From ZC4RG35 sp964388105 (GTDB lineage Bacteria; Actinomycetota; Acidimicrobiia; Spongiisociales; ZC4RG35): DNA of 64,000 nt. The notes beneath the pieces are model-generated. The model saw only the letters and a program-made list of their open reading frames with translations, was not told the DNA's origin and did no database searches. A program made the position numbers and the translations under genes. Within the stretch, counting starts at the first letter, position 1. Every line of letters starts with the position of its first letter. Shown piece after piece: positions 56,756-63,899 of this stretch. The stretch spans positions 30,100 through 94,099 of the forward strand of contig CAYLYQ010000002.1 in the NCBI GenBank assembly GCA_964388105.1, in the 5' to 3' direction.

Positions 56756-58645
56756 CTACGACGCCTTCTGCCGGTCGTCGTCGAGCAACTGCGTCCTGAC
56801 CAGCTCGGCGTAGAGGCCGCCCTTCCGGATCAGCTCCATGTGGGTGCCTCGCTCCACCACCCGTCCATCATCGAGCACCAGGATCATGTCGGCCCGACGC
56901 ACGGTGGCGAGACGGTGGGCGATGACCACCGAGGTCCGGCCTTCCAGCGCCGTCGCCAGCGCCTTCTGCACCGCAGCCTCCGACTCCGAGTCCAGGTGGG
57001 CTGTCGCCTCGTCGAGGATCACGATGCGCGGGTCCTTGAGGAGGAGACGGGCTATGGCCAGTCTCTGCTTCTCGCCGCCCGACAACCGGTACCCATGGTC
57101 CCCGACGACGGTCTCGAGACCTTCGGGAAGCTCCTCGACGAGGTCCCAGATCCGGGCGGCCTTCAGGGCCGCCTCGATCTCAGCCTGGGTCGCATCCGGA
57201 CGGGCGTAGACGAGGTTGGCTCGGAGGGTGTCGTGGAACAGATAGGTCTCCTGGGACACCACACCGACGGCGCCCCGCAGCGACTCCATCGTCACGTCCC
57301 GGACATCGGCACCGCCGACCCGCAAGGATCCGTCGGTGACGTCGTAGAGCCTGGAGATCAGGCTGGCCGCGGTCGACTTGCCGGCGCCCGACGGCCCGAC
57401 GAAGGCGAGCATCTCCCCGGGCTCGAGCCGGAACGAGACATCCGTGAGCACCGGCTGACCGGCCTCGTCGGACAAGGTCTTCACCGCTTCCAGGGAAGCC
57501 AGGGAGATCTCGGACGGAGCGGGATAGGAGAAACCGACACCGTCGAACTCCACGCTGAGGGGTCCGGCGGGCACCGGAGAGGCGTCCTCGGAATCGACGA
57601 TGCTCGGGGTCAGGTCGAGCACCTCGAGGACACGCTCGAAGCTGACGAGGGTGGTCATGACGTCCACCTGGACGTTGGACAGGGCAGTGAGCGGCCCGTA
57701 GAGCCGGTTGAGGTACGAGCCCAGCGCCACCAGCGTTCCGATGCCGAGACTCCCTGCGATCACCATGACGCCGCCCCACCCGTACACGAAGGCGGTGGCG
57801 AGGGCGGCCACCATCCCGAGGGCGCTCCACAGCACCCGGGAGTACATGGCGGACTTGATGCCGATGTCCCGCACCCTCCCGGCGCGGTCGGCGAACACCT
57901 CGGACTCCTCTTCGGGCCTGCCGAACAGCTTGACCAGCAGGGCGCCGGCCACGTTGAAGCGATCGGTCATGGTCTGGCCCATCGCGGCGTTGAGCTCGTA
58001 CCGCTCCCTCGTGATCGCGGCCAGCTTCTTGCCGATGAGACGGGCCGGGATCAGGAACACCGGCAGCAATGCCAGCGCGATCAGGGTCACCTGCCAGGAG
58101 AGCACGAACATCGCCGTCAGCGTTGCGCTCACCGCCACGACGTTGCCGACGACATTGGAGAGGGTCGAGGTGAACGCCTGCTGGGCCCCGGCCACGTCGG
58201 AGTTGAGCCTGGAGACCAGGGCACCGGTCTGGGTGCGGCTGAAGAACCCGACCGGCATCCTCTGAACGTGATCGAAGACCTCAGTGCGGAGGTCGTAGAC
58301 CAACCCCTCACCGATTCGGGACGAGAGCCAACGCTGGAACAGCCCGAGGGTCATGCTGATGAAGGCGATCCCGGCCAGCGCCGCGGCGAGGCCGATGACC
58401 AGGGCGGTTCGCTGCTCGGCGATCCCCTGGTCGATGATGGCGCGGTAGATGAGTGGGGGCGCAGCGCCGATCAGCCCGTCGACGACGACGAGCGTGAGAA
58501 AGGCAGTGATCAACCACCGATAAGGGCGGGCGTACCCGGCGATCCGGCGCAGGGTTCCCGACTTGAGTTTGTGTTTGGCAGCACTGCCATCGGCGACGAG
58601 AGAGCGCATCGCCCGATGACTGCCGCTGATCCGGTCAGCTGGCAT
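56756..58645 (-). CDS. ABC transporter, fused membrane and ATPase half-transporter (multidrug/lipid exporter type)
   Basis: A 629-residue half-transporter exporter: a six-helix ABC transmembrane domain (about 30-320) then an ATPase with Walker A GPSGAGKST, Q-loop SQETYLF, signature RLSGGEKQRLAIAR, Walker B IVILDEATAHLD and H-loop IAHRLATV. It should act as a homodimer. It is divergent from a MarR regulator with a shared operator over its -10, so it is probably an efflux pump induced by a drug or metabolite. I chose ATG 58645; an in-frame TTG at 58672 exists. The transcript is expected to have a short leader, with AGGGAAAG upstream. Confidence 0.92.
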   Translation of the reverse strand: MPADRISGSHRAMRSLVADGSAAKHKLKSGTLRRIAGYARPYRWLITAFLTLVVVDGLIGAAPPLIYRAIIDQGIAEQRTALVIGLAAALAGIAFISMTLGLFQRWLSSRIGEGLVYDLRTEVFDHVQRMPVGFFSRTQTGALVSRLNSDVAGAQQAFTSTLSNVVGNVVAVSATLTAMFVLSWQVTLIALALLPVFLIPARLIGKKLAAITRERYELNAAMGQTMTDRFNVAGALLVKLFGRPEEESEVFADRAGRVRDIGIKSAMYSRVLWSALGMVAALATAFVYGWGGVMVIAGSLGIGTLVALGSYLNRLYGPLTALSNVQVDVMTTLVSFERVLEVLDLTPSIVDSEDASPVPAGPLSVEFDGVGFSYPAPSEISLASLEAVKTLSDEAGQPVLTDVSFRLEPGEMLAFVGPSGAGKSTAASLISRLYDVTDGSLRVGGADVRDVTMESLRGAVGVVSQETYLFHDTLRANLVYARPDATQAEIEAALKAARIWDLVEELPEGLETVVGDHGYRLSGGEKQRLAIARLLLKDPRIVILDEATAHLDSESEAAVQKALATALEGRTSVVIAHRLATVRRADMILVLDDGRVVERGTHMELIRKGGLYAELVRTQLLDDDRQKAS

Positions 58646-58679
58646 GACGGGCCGTTTTCTTTCCCTGAGCAAAACTCAC

Positions 58680-58699
58680 AATGAGGTAAACTCATTATA
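58680..58699. promoter_or_regulatory. MarR operator overlapping divergent promoters
   Basis: AATGAGGTAAACTCATT (58680-58696) is a perfect 6-bp inverted repeat with a five-base spacer; a third half-site CTCA lies at 58675. On the minus strand a perfect TATAAT (58694-58699) for the ABC gene overlaps it, and on the plus strand TAAACT (58687-58692) is six bases from the MarR ATG. Binding here would repress both genes. Confidence 0.7.
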
Positions 58700-59142
58700 T
58701 GGCCACTCGTATTCCCACGAGAGCTCAGGACGACGCCGAGGCGGTCACCGACCTGCTCGGCGTGCTGTGGCGACGCGTCCATCACGAGACGATGCGGCGG
58801 ATCAGCTCCCCCGGCATAACGCCTGCCCGCCTTCGTGCTCTGCGCTTCGTGGCTCGCGGTGAGGAGCCCGTCCGGATGGGCGAGCTCGCCGAGAAGCTGG
58901 GCATCGTCCCCAGGTCGGCGACCACCCTGGTCGACGAACTCACCGAGGCGGGTTGGGTGCGCCGCCTACCCGACGCGGGCGACCGCCGGGTCACGCTGGT
59001 CGAGGCCACCCCGGCAGGCCGAAGAATCCTGGAAAGGGCCAACCGAATCCGCCGCGAGGTTGCGGCAGAGATGCTCTCGTCTCTCGATCAGTCAGAGCTC
59101 GGAAAGCTGCGCAGCCTGCTCTCGGCCGCCGTCGACGCCTGA
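58699..59142 (+). CDS. MarR-family transcriptional regulator
   Basis: A 147-residue MarR regulator. The winged helix is at about 55-110 (MGELAEKLGIVPRSATTLVDELTEAGWVRRLPDAGDRRVTLV), flanked by dimerisation helices. It is divergent from the ABC exporter, and the perfect inverted repeat ends two bases before its ATG. The start has no Shine-Dalgarno and is six bases after TAAACT, so the mRNA is probably leaderless. Likely a ligand-released repressor of the exporter. Confidence 0.92.
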   Translation: MATRIPTRAQDDAEAVTDLLGVLWRRVHHETMRRISSPGITPARLRALRFVARGEEPVRMGELAEKLGIVPRSATTLVDELTEAGWVRRLPDAGDRRVTLVEATPAGRRILERANRIRREVAAEMLSSLDQSELGKLRSLLSAAVDA

Positions 59143-59144
59143 CC

Positions 59145-59660
59145 TCAGACGAAGATGATCTGGGCGCCCTCGGAGATCTCGATGAAGTCCGCGGCGCTGA
59201 TGATTCCCTCCACCCGGTCGTAGAGGGCGCTCTCGTCGATGTGCATCATGTCGGCGGACATCCGGCAGGCCCAGAGGTGACCACCCGAATCGGTGATCAT
59301 CTCGAGGAACTCGGGCACGTCGGGGACGTCGATACCTTCGATCTGCTTCTTCATCATGTGGGTGGCGAAAGCCGTCATCCCGGGCAGCCCCATGAGCATC
59401 GGCGGCATGTGCGTCGCCGGGTTGCCGACCGGGGTGAACTTGAGATGAGCCATCGTCTCCTTGTTGATCATGTCGAAGCCCCAGAAGGTGAAGAACAGGT
59501 GGGTCTCGATCCCCTCCCCGAGTGCGGCGTTGGCCAGCACCAGGCCGGGATAGGCCATGTCGAGGGACCCCTTCGAACAGATGATGCACAGCTTGCGAGC
59601 CCCGTTCGATTCGTCGGAATCGAATTTGGGCACCGGTGCGGTTTCCAGGACAGTGGTCAT
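59145..59660 (-). CDS. DsrE/DsrF-family sulfurtransferase-like protein (DsrE2-like)
   Basis: A 171-residue DsrE-family protein involved in relaying persulfide sulfur. It has KLCIICSKGSLDMAYPGLVLANAALG (C25/C28) at the N-terminus and LWACRMSADMM with a conserved Cys near residue 132, as in DsrE2-type proteins linked to TusA and rhodaneses. AGGAGG precedes the ATG. It is the last gene of the SQR-DsrC-DsrE operon, 10 bases after the DsrC gene. Acting as sulfur acceptor or donor with the neighbouring DsrC is the likely role. Confidence 0.85.
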   Translation of the reverse strand: MTTVLETAPVPKFDSDESNGARKLCIICSKGSLDMAYPGLVLANAALGEGIETHLFFTFWGFDMINKETMAHLKFTPVGNPATHMPPMLMGLPGMTAFATHMMKKQIEGIDVPDVPEFLEMITDSGGHLWACRMSADMMHIDESALYDRVEGIISAADFIEISEGAQIIFV

Positions 59661-59670
59661 GGCGCCTCCT

Positions 59671-59985
59671 TCAGACGCATCCGGCCGGCTTGGGGAGGCC
59701 GGCGACGTAAGCCAGCTTCTTGGCCGGCTTCTTCGGGAACAGTTCGAAGATCTCCTTGGTGCTCACACCACCGGCAGTGGCCATTCGGCGCAAAGTCGGG
59801 GTCTCCCCGGTGGTGGCGAAGTCGGCCCTGGCGAAGCGAATCGCCTTCCAGTGGGCGTCGGTCAACTCGAGGTCGATGTTGTGTGCGAGCTCCACGGCCA
59901 GAGCCTCGTCCCACTCACCAGGCACGGTGAGAAAGCCTTCGGCGTCGAGGTGGACTTCGCGACCCTGCATCACAGCTGTAGTCAT
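59671..59985 (-). CDS. DsrC/TusE-family sulfur relay protein
   Basis: A 104-residue DsrC/TusE-type protein ending in GLPKPAGCV, with the conserved penultimate Cys (C103) that carries sulfur. The second Cys that true DsrC has about ten residues upstream is absent (KKLAYVAG), so it is TusE-like in its cysteine content. The ATG shares one base with the SQR stop (TGATG). No dsrAB, tusBCD or mnmA is present in the window, so it may accept sulfur made by the SQR instead of serving tRNA thiolation; that is inference. Confidence 0.85.
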   Translation of the reverse strand: MTTAVMQGREVHLDAEGFLTVPGEWDEALAVELAHNIDLELTDAHWKAIRFARADFATTGETPTLRRMATAGGVSTKEIFELFPKKPAKKLAYVAGLPKPAGCV

Positions 59986-61226
59986 CAGGTCTCCTTTCGG
60001 TCGGCGGGCCGGACCTTTCCCGCCATGGACATTTCGGTGGGGACGGGAAGACGGCGGCCCGGTAGCAACAGATGCCAGTAGATGGGCTTGAAGGCGAGTT
60101 TCCCCAGGTGATTGAGGCGGGTCTCCCTGAGCAGACGCAACGGGCCGACCCCCGGGAGCGGATAGCTCCCAGGCAAGGGCTCGGTGTCGTAGTTGAAGTC
60201 GATGAGCAGCGCCTTGCCGCCGCCCGACTCGACGAAGCAGTTGGCGTGCCCGTCGAACTCGTGGCGCATCGGCCGTCCGGCGATGTGATCGATGAAGTTC
60301 TCAACGAAGACCTCCACCGAGAAGTGGGCGACCGAGCCGGCCTTCGAGGTCGGCAGGGAGGCTGCGTCACCGATGGCGAACACGTTGTCGTGGCCCGCAG
60401 CGAGGAAGTTGTGGGGATCGACCTTGACGTGGTTGAGCTCGTCCCCCAACCCGGATCGCCCGACGAAGTCCGCCCCCATGTTCAAGGGCACTGTCACCAG
60501 GAGGTCGAAGGGGATTTCACGCTCGTCGTAGGAGACGAGGGAACCGTCGTCGACCCGCTCGACGTAGAAGTCCGCCTCGAGAGCGATCCCGCGCTCCTCC
60601 AGCATCCTTCCCAGAGCCCCCGAGGCCGCAGGTTTGGTGAAAGCCCCGGATAGCGGGGTGACGTAGGTCAGCTCCACCTTGTCCCGCATCCCCCGGTCGC
60701 GGAAGTGACTGTCGGCGAGGAAGGCGAACTCGAGGGGGGCCACCGGGCACTTGATGGGCAGTTCGGTGAGGTGCACGACCAACCGCCCGCCAGGCCACTT
60801 CTCGAGGGCCTCGTGCAGGGCAGTAGCGCCCTTCGCTGTGTAGAACTCGTGGACGGTCTCACCCAGCTTCTCGTCGTCCATCCCAGGCGTCATTTCGGGA
60901 CGGGGATGGGTTCCGGTGGCGATCACCAGTTGGTCGTAGGCAACTCTCTCACCGTCGGTCATCACGACTTCCCCGGTGTCGAGGTCCACGCGATCGACTG
61001 TCGCCACCAACAAGTGGACCCTGTCGGAAAGCAACGGGCGGGTGGGCCGGGTCAGATCGTCGATCACATACCGACCGAAAGGCACGAAGAGGAGTCCCGG
61101 TTGATAGAGATGGTTCGGGGACGGCTCGACGACCACGATCTCCCACTCCGGAGGCAGCCTCGAAGCGAGCTTGTTGGCCACCATCGTCCCCGCGGTGCCG
61201 GCGCCCAACACCAGTAATCGACTCAT
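59985..61226 (-). CDS. Sulfide:quinone oxidoreductase-like FAD enzyme
   Basis: A 413-residue two-dinucleotide-fold flavoprotein: FAD loop LVLGAGTAGTMVANK (about 5-19), ATG-type motif LVIATGTHPRP, C-terminal FAIGDAASLPTSK. C160 (ELPIKCPVAP) and C330 (HANCF) are 170 residues apart, the spacing of the two redox cysteines of SQR. It should oxidise sulfide (or a persulfide) and reduce quinone at the membrane. AAGGA lies six bases before ATG 61226. Heads the operon with DsrC and DsrE, which could take up the resulting sulfane sulfur. NDH-2-like activity is less likely because of the two cysteines. Confidence 0.87.
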   Translation of the reverse strand: MSRLLVLGAGTAGTMVANKLASRLPPEWEIVVVEPSPNHLYQPGLLFVPFGRYVIDDLTRPTRPLLSDRVHLLVATVDRVDLDTGEVVMTDGERVAYDQLVIATGTHPRPEMTPGMDDEKLGETVHEFYTAKGATALHEALEKWPGGRLVVHLTELPIKCPVAPLEFAFLADSHFRDRGMRDKVELTYVTPLSGAFTKPAASGALGRMLEERGIALEADFYVERVDDGSLVSYDEREIPFDLLVTVPLNMGADFVGRSGLGDELNHVKVDPHNFLAAGHDNVFAIGDAASLPTSKAGSVAHFSVEVFVENFIDHIAGRPMRHEFDGHANCFVESGGGKALLIDFNYDTEPLPGSYPLPGVGPLRLLRETRLNHLGKLAFKPIYWHLLLPGRRLPVPTEMSMAGKVRPADRKET

Positions 61227-61541
61227 CGGAATCCTTCTATGGGCTGCTGCGAAGCTACGAAATTCGTGCCGAGGCCCGCTAGAGGACAAAGTCACCCGAC
61301 ATGGCCGGCGAAAGAATCTCTCCCGACGCTGTCGTATTGGGTTATCCGTGTTCGTGGAGAGTCTGATTGCGGCCGACATACCGCCACCGACAATCGGCTT
61401 TGGGCCGACAGGAAAGGAGAAGACCGTGCCCGTTATTGGGCTGGGAAGATGGCGGCTGCGCTGCAGTGGCCGCAGGAGATTCACCGCTTCCCCGGTCCCG
61501 GGGAGGCCCGACTGCACTCTGCAAAGGAGATGTGACTGACG
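61227..61541. other. Divergent intergenic region SQR / DGPF gene, with a possible small ORF
   Basis: 315 bases without a confident gene. A possible 37-codon ORF runs from GTG 61426 to TGA 61539 with AAAGGAGA five bases upstream; it is Arg-rich and unrecognised, and ends two bases before the DGPF ATG, so it could be a leader peptide or nothing. The AAGGA of SQR is at its left end. I see no clear -35/-10 pair and no strong inverted repeat. Confidence 0.4.
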
Positions 61542-61928
61542 ATGCCCAAGTATCTGCTTTCTGTGTTCGGACCGGCCGAGCCTGCCCCTTACGGCAACTA
61601 CTCCTCGAAGGAGGAAATGCTGCAGGCATTCGCCGACACCGGCGCATTCAACGAGCGGCTCAGCCGCGATGGCCATCTCGTCTTCGCCGACGGTCTCGAG
61701 GCTGCGGCAACCGCAACCACCGTCGACGGCCGAGGCGACCGGCCGGTCTTCACCGACGGTCCCTACCTCGAGACCAAGGAGTATCTCGGCGGGTTCTGGG
61801 TGATCGAGGCGCCGAACCTCGATGTCGCGCTGTCCCTCGCCGCCGAAGGGTCCAAGGCCTGTCGCGGGAAAGTCGAGGTGCGGCCGTTCCATACCGAACA
61901 GTCCTTCGCCGCGCTCCTGGAGGAGTGA
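61542..61928 (+). CDS. YCII/DGPF-domain protein
   Basis: A 128-residue YCII-superfamily protein of the DGPF type, with the motif TDGPYLETKEYLGGFWVIEA (near residue 67) typical of proteins that sit next to ECF42 sigma factors. The domain is ferredoxin-like; its function is unknown. The GTG of the sigma factor overlaps its stop by four bases. A GGAG lies 12 bases before ATG 61542. Confidence 0.9.
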   Translation: MPKYLLSVFGPAEPAPYGNYSSKEEMLQAFADTGAFNERLSRDGHLVFADGLEAAATATTVDGRGDRPVFTDGPYLETKEYLGGFWVIEAPNLDVALSLAAEGSKACRGKVEVRPFHTEQSFAALLEE

Positions 61929-63154
61929 GCGACCCTTCCGCGGAGGCGTTCGACCGCATCCACCGAGAGGAGTGGGCCCGAATCGTGGCCGGCCTCGCGC
62001 GTCGCTTCGGTGACCTCGACGTCGCCGAGGAGGCCGCGGCCGAGGCCTTCGTGGCGGCAGTGGAGCATTGGGGGCGCGACGGGATTCCGCCCAATCCGGG
62101 AGGCTGGCTGGTCACGACGGCGGCCCGAAAGGCGATCGACCGGCTCCGCCGGGAGTCCCAGCGGGACGCCAAGCATGAAGCGGCCTGGCTGATGAGCGAT
62201 GACGATGACCACCGGGAGACCGGCCCGATCGAGGATGACCGCCTGCGGCTGATCTTCACCTGCTGCCACCCGGCCCTCGCCATGGAGGCGCGGGTAGCCC
62301 TCACCCTGCGGCTGCTCGGCGGCCTCACCGTCGGTGAGATCGCCCATGCGTTCCTGGTCCAGGAAACCACCATGGCCCAAAGGATCACCCGGGCCAAGGC
62401 CAAGATCCGCGCGGCGCACATCCCCTACGAAGTGCCGGCCGAGGGCGACATCCAGGAGCGACTCGCCGGCGTGCTCACCGTCATCTACCTCATCTTCAAC
62501 GAGGGCTACCTGGCCAGCGCCGGGGACGACCCCTTGCGCGCCGATCTCTCCGACGAGGCGATCCGCCTCGGCCGGATGCTCCGAACTCTCTTGCCGAACG
62601 ACGGCGAGATAGCCGGGCTTCTCGCCCTAATGCTGTTCACGGACGCGCGCCGGCGTACTCGGGTCTCCCCCGCCGGAGAGCTGGTCACTCTCGACGAGCA
62701 AGACCGATCCGACTGGGACCAGACACTGATCGCCGAGGGCAGGGAGTTGATCCGCCCACTTCCGCTGAACGGGATCGAGAGATCGGGGCGTTACCAACTT
62801 CTCGCCGCGATCAATGCAGTGCACACGGAGGCCCCCACTGTGGAGGCAACCGATTGGCCCCGCATCGTGGCTCTCTATGACCGGCTGGTGCTGCTCGATC
62901 CGTCGCCCATCGTGCGACTCAACCGGGCGGTCGCGGTCGCCGAGGTCGACGGCCCCGCCGTCGCCCTCGCTGAGATCGATCGAATCGCCCGAGTTCTCGA
63001 CGGGTATCACGCGTTCCATGCTGCGCGTGCCGACTTGTTGCGCCGCAGTGGCCGCAGTGCCGATGCCCGTAACGCCTACGAGCGGGCGATCTCCCTTGCG
63101 AGCAACCAGGCGGAACGCGCTCACCTGACCCGCCGTCGCGATCAGCTCTCCTGA
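61925..63154 (+). CDS. ECF42-type RNA polymerase sigma factor with C-terminal extension
   Basis: A 409-residue ECF sigma factor. Sigma region 2 covers about 10-75 (EEAAAEAFVAAVEHWGRDG) and region 4 about 125-175 (LTLRLLGGLTVGEIAHAFLVQETTMAQRITRAKAKI). About 200 additional C-terminal residues include LAEIDRIARVLDGYHAFHAARADLLRRSG, a TPR-like helical region as in group ECF42. ECF42 genes have no anti-sigma factor; the C-terminal extension controls activity, and DGPF genes are their regular neighbours. This pair fits that group exactly. The GTG start overlaps the DGPF stop (GTGA). Confidence 0.9.
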   Translation: MSDPSAEAFDRIHREEWARIVAGLARRFGDLDVAEEAAAEAFVAAVEHWGRDGIPPNPGGWLVTTAARKAIDRLRRESQRDAKHEAAWLMSDDDDHRETGPIEDDRLRLIFTCCHPALAMEARVALTLRLLGGLTVGEIAHAFLVQETTMAQRITRAKAKIRAAHIPYEVPAEGDIQERLAGVLTVIYLIFNEGYLASAGDDPLRADLSDEAIRLGRMLRTLLPNDGEIAGLLALMLFTDARRRTRVSPAGELVTLDEQDRSDWDQTLIAEGRELIRPLPLNGIERSGRYQLLAAINAVHTEAPTVEATDWPRIVALYDRLVLLDPSPIVRLNRAVAVAEVDGPAVALAEIDRIARVLDGYHAFHAARADLLRRSGRSADARNAYERAISLASNQAERAHLTRRRDQLS

Positions 63155-63246
63155 ACAGCTCGGATCAACCAACTTTGCGGGATGTACCCTGGGAGCAGCG
63201 GTGTTGCACCAACCGAAACCGGGACACCGTTCACCCCTGGGGTCTC

Positions 63247-63319
63247 GGGTCTCTAGCTCAATTGGTAGAGCAGCGGGCTTTTAACCCGTTGGTTGTGGGT
63301 TCGAGTCCCACGGGACCCA
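63247..63319 (+). tRNA. tRNA-Lys (anticodon TTT)
   Basis: A complete cloverleaf of 73 bases: acceptor GGGTCTC/GGGACCC, D-arm with AGCTCAATTGGTAGAGCA, anticodon stem GCGGG/CCCGT around loop CTTTTAA giving anticodon TTT, and T-arm GTGGG-TTCGAGT-CCCAC. The discriminator is A and the CCA end is not encoded. Confidence 0.97.
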
Positions 63320-63329
63320 CTTCAGTCAC

Positions 63330-63899
63330 TCACACGGCCCTGATGTGGCGGGCCAGCGGGTAGTCGGCTGGGTCGAGGCGCAGGGCGAACAACGGCTTCA
63401 CCGAGACCGGGCTGACCCATTGGGCCGTGTCCAGAATGCCGGCGATCTTCGGCTCGGGCCGGAAGGTGTCCCGCGACAGGACATAGAGCGAGCCGGCCCG
63501 GACGATGGGCCGACCCGCCTCCGCGCCCACCACGTCCCGCAGATACCAGCGGGTTCGCGCCCGGCGCGAGAAGGCGATGCTGCCGTTTCGGATCTGCGTC
63601 ATGTTCTCGCGGTCGACGAGTGCGAAGAAGGCCGCCCAGTGGGGGTCGGGCGTGGCAAAGACCGCCTGCTGGCGGCCGAATGATCGACTGTCGGTCGACT
63701 TTCGTTGGGTGCTCAGCTCCTCGAGGCCGGCCTGATTGGAGCCGTGAAAGGCGAACCTCTCCAGATCCGCCAGATAATCGAGATAGCCGACCACATCTTC
63801 GGGGGGCCGGTCGTCGGCGCCTCCCAGATGACGCTCCAGAGTCGATTCGAATTTGGCAAGGACCTCCGAAGCCGCTTGGCGTCGGCGATGGGGATGCAG
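63330..63899 (-). CDS. Hypothetical protein, possibly ADP-ribosyltransferase-like fold; start uncertain (CTG 63899 or GTG 63794)
   Basis: The region 63330-63794 encodes a 154-residue protein-like frame (FAFHGSNQAGLEELSTQ, then AVFATPDPHWAAFFALV, then SLYVLSRDTFRPEP). The HGS...L and VFATPDP-WAxFFA arrangement recalls toxin-type ADP-ribosyltransferase folds, but I do not recognise a family. The frame stays open upstream to a TGA just beyond 63899 with plausible helical coding, and GGAGGTGATC lies upstream of a CTG at 63899; GTG 63794 is the nearest standard start. I list the longer form. A possible toxin or nucleic-acid-modifying function is speculation. Confidence 0.55.
   Translation of the reverse strand: MHPHRRRQAASEVLAKFESTLERHLGGADDRPPEDVVGYLDYLADLERFAFHGSNQAGLEELSTQRKSTDSRSFGRQQAVFATPDPHWAAFFALVDRENMTQIRNGSIAFSRRARTRWYLRDVVGAEAGRPIVRAGSLYVLSRDTFRPEPKIAGILDTAQWVSPVSVKPLFALRLDPADYPLARHIRAV

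Noticed and set aside
63247..63319. tRNA-Lys as attachment site of an integrated element
   Set aside because: No integrase, direct repeat of the tRNA end or phage gene is visible in the 700 bases available to the right.
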